Shown here in pieces: positions 1 to 7,166 of a DNA stretch of 14,308 nucleotides; the stretch's first letter is position 1, and each line of letters begins with the position of its first letter. The DNA comes from Chitinophagales bacterium (GTDB lineage: Bacteria > Bacteroidota > Bacteroidia > Chitinophagales > UBA2359): positions 1 to 14,308 of the forward strand of contig JAHDDN010000106.1 of assembly GCA_020629335.1 (NCBI GenBank). Direction: 5' to 3'. Made by a program: the position numbers and the translations under genes. The notes under the pieces were generated by a model. It had not been told where the DNA came from. It ran no database searches and saw only the letters and a list, made by a program, of their open reading frames with translations.

Positions 1-111
1 CTGAGCAAATTGGTGTATGCAAAGACTCTTTATTTATCATTAAAATATCACTATTCTTGTGTTGCTTGTTTACAAAAAACATATCTTTCGCCCATATGAG
101 TGTTGTGCAGT

Positions 112-403
112 TGATAAATATCTGATAGCAAAGTTGCCGTATTATTATAAAAATACAAGGCATTTATGATGCGAATAGCACCGCTATTTAAGGAATAAAT
201 AACGCAGTAGATTTATAAAAAAATCCGTGCAATCTGTGCAATCCGTGATTATTTGTTTGGGCGGCTATATCCTGCTGTCCGCTCTTATGTGGCTATGCTG
301 TTCCTATTCCGCTAAGGCTCACTTGTCTCTTATTGGAGCCTGCGTGAGCCTAAGCTCCATTAGTCGCAGCATGTACGCCACATACCGCTTCCATCAGGGC
401 CGC
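112..403 (+). repeat. Structured GC-rich interspersed repeat, copy A
   Basis: Together with bases 1-111, where I see no convincing gene, this fills the gene-free left edge. Bases 112-297 are identical to 6408-6593. The first part is AT-rich and holds a small hairpin (AATAGC/GCTATT, 174-188) and three 9-base units ATCCGTGCA, ATCTGTGCA, ATCCGTGAT (223-249). The GC-rich core is bounded by TATGTGGC (286-293) and its inverted match GCCACATA (377-384). Inside lie ATGCTG/CAGCAT and a long inner helix, 312-322 with 344-354, which pairs at 10 of 11 positions. The element ends in CCATCAGGGCCGC. An open frame across it (227-421) is not treated as a gene, because copies of the family differ there without coding constraint. 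Confidence 0.9.
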
Positions 404-465
404 GAAAGACAAATTTCTTAAAGTAGTCTATTTGTAGAATTCAGATGATGTGCTTATCTTGAAAA

Positions 466-816
466 ATGAATGAAAAAATCTTTAAAATTAGTTTAGCTTT
501 TATTGCAATCTTATTTACGGCAATATTTTGTGTGGTGGTTATTCCGCCTTTAATTGAAAATCCTGATATAATTGGGGCATTTGGGGCAGGTTTTGTCAAT
601 CCTTATGCTACGGGATATTCATCGGATGCCTTTTGTTGTTGGGCAGTTTTGCTAGTTTGGGTAATTTATGAATCTTCTACTGTAAAGCATGGATGGATAT
701 GTCTTCTTCTTGGAATTGTGCCTGGAGTTGCGGTTGGTTTTGCTTTGTATTTGATTATTAGAACGAATCAGTTAAATGGGATAAGGAATATGGAATTTGA
801 CAAACAGATAAAATAG
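466..816 (+). CDS. DUF2834-like small integral membrane protein
   Basis: This 116-residue protein has three hydrophobic segments at about 5-27, 52-70 and 76-98. The stretch between the first two (NPDIIGAFGAGFVNP) followed by a second helix opening with SSDAF resembles DUF2834, a family of roughly 100-residue three-helix membrane proteins of unknown function. The match is from memory of the family pattern and was not searched. The first ATG of an ATG-AAT-GAA start is used; the leader is A-rich without a Shine-Dalgarno site, as is usual in Bacteroidota. It sits just right of repeat copy A. A weak hairpin (ATAGAA/TTCTAT, 813-832) overlaps the stop codon. It is 62 bases from the next gene, so co-transcription is possible but not shown. 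Confidence 0.75.
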   Translation: MNEKIFKISLAFIAILFTAIFCVVVIPPLIENPDIIGAFGAGFVNPYATGYSSDAFCCWAVLLVWVIYESSTVKHGWICLLLGIVPGVAVGFALYLIIRTNQLNGIRNMEFDKQIK

Positions 817-877
817 AAATGAACAATTCTATCTGGATAGGAGTATAAGATAGTATATTCATCAACTGCTCTTTAAT

Positions 878-1324
878 ATGAAAATATTAACACCAATATT
901 TTTCTTGCTTTGTTTGATAATCTTTTCTGGATGTGTAAATGAGATGGGAAATTGTGATTGCGAGAAAATGGAAATATATTATACATCTCTAAATATTTTA
1001 TTTCCGATTTCAATACCAGAAAAAGGCTTTAGGGATATTGGGGTGACTAATACAATTAATGATAGCTTAGATATTCAACATTTTTTTGACATTATTGAAA
1101 ACTTAGAGAGATTTGATAAAAACTATGGTGAGCTTGATGTCAGAATCTTAGTTGATTTGTTTTGTACTAATAGAAGAAAAGTTACCTTAACAGCTAATAG
1201 CGGTATTGTAAAAATAGGAAATAAGTATTTAGATCCAAATCCTGAGTTCTTTGATTTTTTCGATAGTACAGTTGAAAAAAAAAGAAATGATTGGAAGGAA
1301 GCTAATGAAAATATGAGCCCCTAA
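878..1324 (+). CDS. Predicted lipoprotein of unknown function
   Basis: This 148-residue protein begins with a lipoprotein signal peptide: MKILT, a hydrophobic run, then IFSGC with Cys19 as the probable lipidated residue. The -3 position is Phe rather than the usual Leu, which is tolerated in this phylum. Two further cysteines follow closely (NCDC). The mature part is mixed alpha/beta in character, with one hydrophobic strand-like run (ELDVRILVDLFC) and an acidic and lysine-rich C terminus. I do not recognise a family. Its neighbours are also small envelope proteins, so it is most likely anchored in the inner or outer membrane. No promoter matching TAnnTTTG was found upstream. Confidence 0.75.
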   Translation: MKILTPIFFLLCLIIFSGCVNEMGNCDCEKMEIYYTSLNILFPISIPEKGFRDIGVTNTINDSLDIQHFFDIIENLERFDKNYGELDVRILVDLFCTNRRKVTLTANSGIVKIGNKYLDPNPEFFDFFDSTVEKKRNDWKEANENMSP

Positions 1325-1375
1325 TGATAGGAATGAAGCTTAAATAAAGTTCATCCTAAGTTAAATACAATAAGA

Positions 1376-2086
1376 ATGAAAACTAAGTCTAAAACGATAG
1401 TTCTAATTTTAGGTTTAGCTTGCCTCACTTTCATTGGCTTTTTACTAATACAACCCATCATTGAAAATCAGCAAGCTAAATTGCGTTTCACTAATTATAA
1501 ATTGGCTACTATTGATAATTGGAAAGAGAATAAAAACAGCATACTACTATTGAAGGAAAAGGTAGAAGATATGAAAGCTTTGTATGCTATCCACCAGTAT
1601 TCTGAAAATGAAATTGAACTAATTGTTGGAGATTGTTCCGATGATGAATCACCCTTTACATTTGATTTTTATGATTATATCAAAGAAGAGGATGGGGAAA
1701 AAGAAGCGATGAATGCTTTAAAAGATATGTTCAAAAAAGAACAACCTCATTGTATAGCTTATGAGCTGAAATATAAAGAAATGATTGACACTATTTACTC
1801 GGAATTTCGTGTAAATAATGAAGCATTAAATGATGTGATTAAGCTACTTAAAAAAAGTAATTGTAGTGGTTTTTCGAAAACAAATAATGGTGCTTTAGAA
1901 GTCTTCTACTATAAAAGTTTTGTAGGGGATTTTTTTTATATTCTCAATACAGCGAAAAATGATAGTAGTGTTCATCAGAATTTAAGCTTTCATAATTATT
2001 ATTTCGAAAGTTTAGATTCTGTAAATTATTGGGCATATGGCGAAAATGGTTTTTTTTGTGGTGCACCATTCTTTATTCCTAATTAA
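1376..2086 (+). CDS. Membrane-anchored protein of unknown function
   Basis: This 236-residue protein has a lysine-rich start (MKTKSK) and one hydrophobic helix at about 8-27, followed by a polar, acidic domain. It is probably anchored in the inner membrane with the bulk in the periplasm, or has an uncleaved signal. The C-terminal third is rich in Asn, Tyr and Phe (YYFESLDSVNYWAYGENGFFCG). I do not recognise a family. It starts 52 bases after the lipoprotein gene on the same strand, and its stop lies six bases before repeat copy C. The low-GC composition matches the flanking small genes. Confidence 0.7.
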   Translation: MKTKSKTIVLILGLACLTFIGFLLIQPIIENQQAKLRFTNYKLATIDNWKENKNSILLLKEKVEDMKALYAIHQYSENEIELIVGDCSDDESPFTFDFYDYIKEEDGEKEAMNALKDMFKKEQPHCIAYELKYKEMIDTIYSEFRVNNEALNDVIKLLKKSNCSGFSKTNNGALEVFYYKSFVGDFFYILNTAKNDSSVHQNLSFHNYYFESLDSVNYWAYGENGFFCGAPFFIPN

Positions 2087-2092
2087 ATTTTT

Positions 2093-2246
2093 GCGCAAGG
2101 GATGGAAGCGGTATGTGGCGTCCATGCAGCGACTTACGGAACTTAGTGATGCGATGGCTGGCTTTAGCAGACAAGCAGCACTTAGCAGAGTAGGAACGAC
2201 ATAGCCACATAAGAGCGTACAGCCCGACCCGAAGGGATGCGCCCAA
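2093..2246 (-). repeat. Structured GC-rich interspersed repeat, copy C
   Basis: This is the only copy in minus orientation. Reading on the plus strand it starts GCGCAAGGGATG and ends AAGGGATGCGCCCAA, so AAGGGATG occurs directly repeated at both ends (2097-2104 and 2232-2239). The bounding inverted repeat is TATGTGGC (2112-2119) and GCCACATA (2204-2211). The inner helix is formed by 2142-2152 and 2175-2185. It lacks the AT-rich 110-base front part seen in copies A and B and instead resembles copy D. It fills most of the 260-base gap after the preceding gene; the remainder holds a candidate promoter. Confidence 0.9.
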
Positions 2247-2269
2247 GAAATATAATAAGGATTAATGAA

Positions 2270-2301
2270 TTGAAAGATAAGAGTATTAATGCTTATATTT
2301 G
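2270..2301 (+). promoter_or_regulatory. Candidate Bacteroidota-type promoter
   Basis: TTG at 2270-2272 and TATATTTG at 2294-2301, separated by 21 bases, fit the -33 TTG and -7 TAnnTTTG elements described for Bacteroidota housekeeping sigma factor. The start codon of the peroxiredoxin-like gene is 46 bases downstream, giving a short AT-rich leader. This was the only good match I found upstream of the genes in this window. Confidence 0.5.
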
Positions 2302-2347
2302 AGCTTGTAGAATATGGAATTCTGTACTATGAAAATCAAAACAGCAT

Positions 2348-2947
2348 ATGAGAGTGATACTATTTATGATCGCATTTTTAGGAAGTCAAATCGTTTTTTC
2401 ACAAGATCAAATGTATGATATTTGTCCTTTAAAAGTAGGAGAGGAGATTCCTAAAACAACATTAATGGATGATGGGAATACTGAAATTTCTTTATCTGAT
2501 TTGGTTGCTGAAAAGCCAAGTGTACTGGTGTTTTATAGAGGAGCTTGGTGTGGATACTGCACGGAACATTTGTCGGAATTAAATGATGCTAAGGAAGAAA
2601 TTGAAAGTTTGGGTTATCAGATAATAGGAATAACTGTTGATCAAGCGGATAAGCTTTCAGAATCAAATGAAAGGTCTGAGAGTGAAATAAAAGTGTATTC
2701 GGATGCTAAGTTGGAAACGATCAAGGCATTTGGATTGGATTGGAAAGTGGATGATCAATTATTTGATAAATACATCAATGACTATAAGCTTGACTTAGAA
2801 GCATGGAGTGGTGAAAATCATCATTCATTGCCAGTTCCAGCCATTTTTGTCATAAAAGAGGGGAAGGTTGAATTTCAATATGTGAATCCAAATTATAGGA
2901 CAAGATTGAAAGCTGAAACGCTCTTAGCGATGTTAAAAACAATGTAA
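2348..2947 (+). CDS. Exported AhpC/TSA-type peroxiredoxin-like protein
   Basis: This 199-residue protein has a signal peptide (MRVILFMIAFLGSQIVFSQ, cleavage near residue 19) and a thioredoxin-fold domain from about 27 to 198. The active site is WCGYC with Cys68 and Cys71, preceded by VLVFYRGA, the pattern of PRX-like AhpC/TSA proteins. The cis-proline is in VPAIFVI (Pro164). It could reduce peroxides with Cys68 as the peroxidatic residue or act as a thiol-disulfide oxidoreductase in the periplasm; the CxxC spacing makes both possible. A candidate promoter lies directly upstream and a 153-base gap follows, so it is probably transcribed alone. Family assignment is firm, substrate is inferred. 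Confidence 0.85.
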   Translation: MRVILFMIAFLGSQIVFSQDQMYDICPLKVGEEIPKTTLMDDGNTEISLSDLVAEKPSVLVFYRGAWCGYCTEHLSELNDAKEEIESLGYQIIGITVDQADKLSESNERSESEIKVYSDAKLETIKAFGLDWKVDDQLFDKYINDYKLDLEAWSGENHHSLPVPAIFVIKEGKVEFQYVNPNYRTRLKAETLLAMLKTM

Positions 2948-3100
2948 AAAGTGTGTTTTTAGCGATGAATTGTAAGAATTGTAACAACAAGTGTGAATTC
3001 GGAGTATGACAGCTTCGTCTGCAAATTATATTTTATTAGCTTAAAACCTGAAGTATATTAATTCTGTTATATTGGTATCATTATAGAAGAAATAAAGTAA

Positions 3101-3481
3101 GTGGAATTAGTATTTAGAATTTGTTTGTTCATTGCAGGGATTATTAATATTGTCCCATCCATTTTGGCTTTTATTCCTGATAAGATTAGTAGTTCTTATG
3201 GAATTGAGATGCCAAATGCGAATTATGAGTTGCTGCTCAGGCATCGGGCTATTTTATTTGGTATTATTGGGGGGATAATGATCTATTCGGCACTTACAAA
3301 AAAGTATTATTCTTTAGCAGTATGCATTGGATTTATTAGCATGATTTCATTTGTCGTGCTTTTGAAATTGGTTAATGGGGATGTAAATCCTGAATTGAAT
3401 AAGGTAATGAGGGTTGATATTGTTGGTATTGTTATTTTATTGATTGGATTTGTGCTATATAAATTTAATGTTACAAATTGA
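3101..3481 (+). CDS. Four-helix integral membrane protein, GTG start
   Basis: This 126-residue protein has four hydrophobic segments at about 5-25, 48-66, 69-91 and 105-122. The loop before the second helix carries ELLLRHRAILFG, and RVD precedes the last. This pattern recalls a widespread family of small membrane proteins often labelled in databases as phosphopantetheine adenylyltransferase without enzymatic motifs; that recollection is unchecked. The start is GTG, and the codon directly before it is an in-frame TAA (3098-3100), so no longer form exists; the next in-frame ATG (codon 37) would remove the first helix. No function is assigned. Confidence 0.7.
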   Translation: MELVFRICLFIAGIINIVPSILAFIPDKISSSYGIEMPNANYELLLRHRAILFGIIGGIMIYSALTKKYYSLAVCIGFISMISFVVLLKLVNGDVNPELNKVMRVDIVGIVILLIGFVLYKFNVTN

Positions 3482-3483
3482 AT

Positions 3484-3561
3484 ATGATTGATCGAGCTAA
3501 AATAAGTGCATTAAGGACGAAAATTGCTATTCCATTAAGTGAGGCTATTAAACTTCATTAA
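3484..3561 (+). other. Short open frame, possible gene remnant
   Basis: An ATG three bases after the preceding stop opens 25 codons, reading MIDRAKISALRTKIAIPLSE then AIKLH. The piece LRxKxxxPLxEAIKL resembles the first helices of UBA/TS-N-like domains, as in the N terminus of EF-Ts-like proteins, and ends abruptly. It is either a truncated gene remnant or a chance frame. It happens to be in phase with the following hydrolase gene, separated by its TAA and ten further codons. Confidence 0.3.
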
Positions 3562-3591
3562 CCTTATGCTCTGGAATTTGTTTATCATTAT

Positions 3592-4404
3592 ATGAAAAAG
3601 AAGATAATAGGTATAATGTCCAATATATTCCCAACGACTTTTACACGGGTGGCCTATAAAAAGTTGAATAATCCTCAAGTAAGAAAGTTAAGGGATAATG
3701 AAATGGAGGTTTTAAATAAAGCGAAAACTACAGATTTTAAGTATAATACCTTTAATATTAAAGTATATGAATGGGGGCAAGAAGGAGAAGAAATATTCTT
3801 GATTCATGGTTGGGAAGGCCAAGCGGGAAATTTTTCTGATTTGATTGAAAAACTAGTAGAAAATGGTTTTAAAGTAATTGCATTTGATGCGCCTTCTCAT
3901 GGATTTAGTACTAAGGCGGAAACGAATTTATTAGAATTTTCTGAATTGATTGCTCTATTGATAAAACAGTATCAAGTGAAGAAATTGGTCAGTCATTCTT
4001 TTGGTGGTGTAGCGACCACTTATGCTTTGTATAATAATCCAGAAATCGAAATTGAAAAGTATGTCTTGCTAACCACTCCAGATACGTTTAAAGAAAGGAT
4101 AGACGATGTGGTGAAACAATATGGTATCTCTGAAAAAGTTAAGATTAAATTGATCGAAAAATTGGAGCGAGAGAACAACTTCAATGTAGAAAGCTTGAGT
4201 GTAAGTAATTTCGTAAAAGAGATTCGGGTTAATAAATCATTGATCATTCATGATAAAAATGATGGGGTAATTCCGATCAGGCAATCAAAGAATGTTCATG
4301 ATAATTGGGAACAGTCAGAATTTCAGGAAGTGCAAGGTACAGGGCATTTTCGTATTTTAAGAACAGATAAGATTTTAAACAAAGTAATCGATTTTATACG
4401 ATAA
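3592..4404 (+). CDS. Alpha/beta hydrolase
   Basis: This 270-residue protein is an alpha/beta hydrolase. Strand and oxyanion region FLIHGWEGQAGN lies at 69-80, the nucleophile elbow SHSFGG at 134-139 gives Ser136, the acid is probably Asp224 in IIHDKNDGVIP, and the histidine is His252 in GTGHFR. FDAPSHG (99-104) is typical of the family. There is no signal peptide; the basic, partly hydrophobic start (MKKKIIGIMSNIFP) may touch the membrane, but the enzyme is probably cytoplasmic. The substrate cannot be read from sequence; esters or thioesters are likely. It stands alone, with a 150-base gap downstream that includes a 19-base repeat scar. Confidence 0.88.
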   Translation: MKKKIIGIMSNIFPTTFTRVAYKKLNNPQVRKLRDNEMEVLNKAKTTDFKYNTFNIKVYEWGQEGEEIFLIHGWEGQAGNFSDLIEKLVENGFKVIAFDAPSHGFSTKAETNLLEFSELIALLIKQYQVKKLVSHSFGGVATTYALYNNPEIEIEKYVLLTTPDTFKERIDDVVKQYGISEKVKIKLIEKLERENNFNVESLSVSNFVKEIRVNKSLIIHDKNDGVIPIRQSKNVHDNWEQSEFQEVQGTGHFRILRTDKILNKVIDFIR

Positions 4405-4468
4405 TTCCTATCTAAAATAAATTGGCCTATGCTGATATAATCATTGTTTATGGGAATCTTTAGTTTAT

Positions 4469-4487
4469 GCGCAAGGGATGCGCCCAA
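4469..4487. repeat. Collapsed repeat scar (ends of copy C fused)
   Basis: GCGCAAGGGATGCGCCCAA equals the left end of copy C (2093-2104) joined to its right end (2240-2246), sharing a single AAGGGATG where copy C has two. This is what would remain after loss of the whole interior by recombination or slippage between the two AAGGGATG copies. Confidence 0.7.
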
Positions 4488-4556
4488 ATATAAATTCATT
4501 TGTTTAACTAAGTGATTGTTTTTATCTTGATGTCCAATAAACTACTTTGTTTAGAA

Positions 4557-6296
4557 ATGAAAAGCATACTCATCACAACAATTATCCTCATGAATATACT
4601 GAATTTATTTGGCAATAAAGCGGAAGGGCAAACTGATCCATATTGGGAGTTTAATGAAAAAGAGCATTATCGGCCCCAAATTAACAAAGGCGATTTCTTT
4701 AAACTAAAAGACTTTGATTTTGGATGGTTAATATTGGAGCGATTAGTCAAACATATCAAGGATATGGATCAGGAAGTGGAGAGAGCTAAATCCTTTTCGT
4801 ACGCCCAAAAAGCCCTTTATTATTGGTGGTATTTAGACGGACAAGTTCGAAATGGAGGCTTTGTTCAATTCTATTATAATGGATATGGGCCTTATGTGCC
4901 GACTATTATCAAAGGCTTGAAACACATTGGAGATACCGAAATGGCAAAATTGGTAAAGAAAGCAGATGATATTTACCAAAAGAATAAAGCCTTAATGGAC
5001 AAAGCTCAAGAAAGCGATCTCTTCGGGAGTGATCTTTATGAAAGACTGGATAATTTGTCTATGCTGGATGATGATTATTATGAGATAAACGAAAATACCA
5101 TGTCGTTGATAGAAAAATATTTTCGTAAACATCCGAATGAAGTGTGCTTAGATGAGGAGGGAAAAGAGTATGATATCGCTTATTCTGGCATTTGCAAAAG
5201 CTATTATGAAGATGGAAACATAAAAGAAGAATTTTATCTACAGAATGGGATTATTAATGGTCTCTTCCAATCATTTTATGAAAATGGAAACCCTAAAGAA
5301 AAGATAGATTTTTTTGAGGGAGAAAAATCGGGAGAGTTGAAGAAGTATTATGAAAATGGCACTTTAAAGTATGAGGTGAATATAGATGAAACTGGTGAGT
5401 TGTTTCTACATCAATGGTATCATGAAAATGGAAATCCTAAGAAATTAGAATCCAAATTGATGGATAACGATGAGCGATATGGCGATTATAAAGAATGGCA
5501 TGAAAATGGACAATTAGCCGAAATCGGCTATTATATTGGCAATTATGATCGGGAAGGAAAGTGGTTAGAGTTTTATCCTGATGGTAGCAAAAAATTAGAA
5601 GCTAAGTTTGTAGATGGAGAGCGTTTAATCGAAAATTGCTGGAATGAAAAAGGCGAACAGACGCTAAAAAATGGCACTGGTTTATATGTTTTTGAATTTA
5701 GTTTTTCCAGTGGAGGTGATGTGGATCGCAATGAACAGGAATACAAAAATTACAAAAGGCATGGTATACAAAAAACCTTCACGAACGGCATTCTATCAAG
5801 CTATCAAGAAATGGAAAATGGTAGAAAGCACGGTAAATCTCGTGATTACTATAATAATGGCAATCTCAAAAAAGAGTCAGTATACGATGGAGGATATGAG
5901 ATGTCATCTAAGGAATATCCTATCTTTGAAAACCCAATTGTCCTTACCCGAATTATTTGCGAAATGAAAGATGAATGGTTAGTCAATAGAGAATTAGAAA
6001 CAGCCGATACCTATCCTATCCCTTTAAATGCCGACGAATTAGCGGAGCAATTTGAAGTTTCAACAACGCTTTTTGAAGGCTATTCACAAGATAAGGAATT
6101 GAGCTATACTTATTTTGTTTATATAGATGAAACAGGTAAAGTTACTAAGCATGATTTCCTAGTAGCAGATAATGGATTTATTACGGATGAAGTACAAGAG
6201 AATATTCAAAAAATGACCTTTACACCAGCGCAAAAAGATGGTATAAATGTAAGCTCTTATTTAATTATCAAACATAAATTGAACTTAGGAGAGTGA
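4557..6296 (+). CDS. Exported DUF4375 / MORN-repeat / TonB_C-like protein
   Basis: The start is placed at ATG 4557 (579 residues) because a signal peptide follows at once (MKSILITTIILMNILNLFG, then NKAEGQ). A GTG 45 bases upstream would put a non-signal extension in front. Residues about 67-180 match the DMP19/DUF4375 pattern (YYWWYLDGQVRNGGFVQFYY). From about 216 to 445 there are many YYENGN(x)K / EWHENGQL units, which are MORN_2 repeats of the YwqK type. The last 60 residues (YTYFVYIDETGKVTKHDFLV, then MTFTPAQKDG) resemble the C-terminal domain of TonB-like proteins. It is probably periplasmic or outer-membrane associated. MORN_2 proteins are often listed as antitoxin-like, but nothing here shows a toxin partner. 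Function is unknown. Confidence 0.85.
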   Translation: MKSILITTIILMNILNLFGNKAEGQTDPYWEFNEKEHYRPQINKGDFFKLKDFDFGWLILERLVKHIKDMDQEVERAKSFSYAQKALYYWWYLDGQVRNGGFVQFYYNGYGPYVPTIIKGLKHIGDTEMAKLVKKADDIYQKNKALMDKAQESDLFGSDLYERLDNLSMLDDDYYEINENTMSLIEKYFRKHPNEVCLDEEGKEYDIAYSGICKSYYEDGNIKEEFYLQNGIINGLFQSFYENGNPKEKIDFFEGEKSGELKKYYENGTLKYEVNIDETGELFLHQWYHENGNPKKLESKLMDNDERYGDYKEWHENGQLAEIGYYIGNYDREGKWLEFYPDGSKKLEAKFVDGERLIENCWNEKGEQTLKNGTGLYVFEFSFSSGGDVDRNEQEYKNYKRHGIQKTFTNGILSSYQEMENGRKHGKSRDYYNNGNLKKESVYDGGYEMSSKEYPIFENPIVLTRIICEMKDEWLVNRELETADTYPIPLNADELAEQFEVSTTLFEGYSQDKELSYTYFVYIDETGKVTKHDFLVADNGFITDEVQENIQKMTFTPAQKDGINVSSYLIIKHKLNLGE

Positions 6297-6335
6297 TTTA
6301 ATGATAAATGATTAATGTGTAATGATTAACCGAAG

Positions 6336-6378
6336 TATCACAATAGGAGTTATGCAGTTTGCCAGTTTATCAGTTATT
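6336..6378 (+). repeat. 43-bp direct repeat, left unit
   Basis: This matches 6753-6795 at 42 of 43 positions (G/T difference at position 19). The unit contains CACAATAGGAGTTAT and GCCAGTTTATCAG, and the two units bracket repeat copy B, 417 bases apart. Confidence 0.9.
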
Positions 6379-6407
6379 AATTTTATCTGGGCGGCGAGCC
6401 GTCCTGA

Positions 6408-6703
6408 TGATAAATATCTGATAGCAAAGTTGCCGTATTATTATAAAAATACAAGGCATTTATGATGCGAATAGCACCGCTATTTAAGGAATAAATAACG
6501 CAGTAGATTTATAAAAAAATCCGTGCAATCTGTGCAATCCGTGATTATTTGTTTGGGCGGCTATATCCTGCTGTCCGCTCTTATGTGGCTATGGCGCAGC
6601 CACTCCACTAAGTGCTGCTTGTCTTCCCTTCGGGCAAGCCATCGCATCACTAAGTTCCGTAGGCAGCCCCATTGACGCCACATACCGCTACCATCAGGGC
6701 CGC
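6408..6703 (+). repeat. Structured GC-rich interspersed repeat, copy B
   Basis: Bases 6408-6593 are identical to copy A. The bounding inverted repeat is TATGTGGC (6582-6589) and GCCACATA (6677-6684); the inner helix is 6608-6618 with 6644-6654, and the apical part contains CCCTTCGGG. The copy ends in CCATCAGGGCCGC as copy A does, but the interval 6594-6676 is very different from copy A. A GC-rich piece just left of it (6388-6404, GGGCGGCGAGCCGTCC) can form a small hairpin. With the flanking 43-base repeats it fills the gene-free stretch 6297-6839, in which I see no coding sequence. Confidence 0.9.
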
Positions 6704-6752
6704 ATTCTTGCTAACTGATTAAAGTTTAAACTAAAAAACTGAATAATCGAAT

Positions 6753-6795
6753 TATCACAATAGGAGTTATTCAGTTTGCCAGTTTATCAGTTATT
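6753..6795 (+). repeat. 43-bp direct repeat, right unit
   Basis: This is the partner of 6336-6378, in the same orientation. It is followed by a further CAGTTATTCAG-like echo running into the leader of the next gene. Confidence 0.9.
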
Positions 6796-6839
6796 CAGTT
6801 TTTTGCCTCAAATGATTTTTTCAAGTAGATTCTAATAAA

Positions 6840-7091
6840 ATGAATGAAGATATTTTAGAAAAGATTAATCAAGATTTTGAAGAGAATGAAAGAACATTAG
6901 TATTAGATGAGCTTTCGTCTATACAACTAATTCATGTAATGGCAGAATCAGAATACAATTTGTATAATACTCGAATGGCTATTTTATATTTAGCAAAAGG
7001 TGATTTAGAGGAAGTGATCCATTTAACAGAAAGAGCTAAAATAGATTTTAGGGATGTGATTATGTTGGCTATAGAAGAAAATAAAGATTAA
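6840..7091 (+). CDS. Small acidic helical protein of unknown function
   Basis: This 83-residue soluble protein is acidic and predicted almost fully helical. The C-terminal half (ILYLAKGDLEEVIHLTERAK, then DFRDVIMLAIEE) resembles a pattern I recall from uncharacterised Bacteroidota proteins, in which a helix, KG(D/N)L(E), a second helix and DYRDVL recur; this is not verified. No signal peptide or metal-binding motif is visible. It lies between the right 43-base direct repeat and the dipeptidase gene, 75 bases upstream of the latter and on the same strand. The start is the only ATG before the conserved-looking part apart from internal methionines. Confidence 0.6.
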   Translation: MNEDILEKINQDFEENERTLVLDELSSIQLIHVMAESEYNLYNTRMAILYLAKGDLEEVIHLTERAKIDFRDVIMLAIEENKD

Positions 7092-7166
7092 TACCCTGAA
7101 TAAAGCTAATTTGTAAATCTTAGAGAATGTGTTTATATTGATCGCATAATAATAAGCTAACACAAG

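Noticed and set aside
1..99. Open frame from the window edge to a TGA at 97-99
   Set aside because: Only 32 codons without a recognisable motif; it could be the end of a gene outside the window but nothing supports it.
227..421. 64-codon open frame over repeat copy A
   Set aside because: It lies wholly in the structured repeat; other copies differ in length and frame, and the changes follow base pairing rather than codons.
2965..3009. 14-residue frame MNCKNCNNKCEFGV
   Set aside because: Too short to call a gene; it resembles only the start of a zinc ribbon and is mentioned under remnants.
4512..4556. GTG start giving a longer form of the MORN-repeat protein
   Set aside because: The extension would bury the clear signal peptide that begins at ATG 4557.
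112..6703. CRISPR array or tRNA-like elements among the repeats
   Set aside because: The repeats are few, long, differently oriented and far apart, with no regular spacers; the hairpins do not form a cloverleaf.
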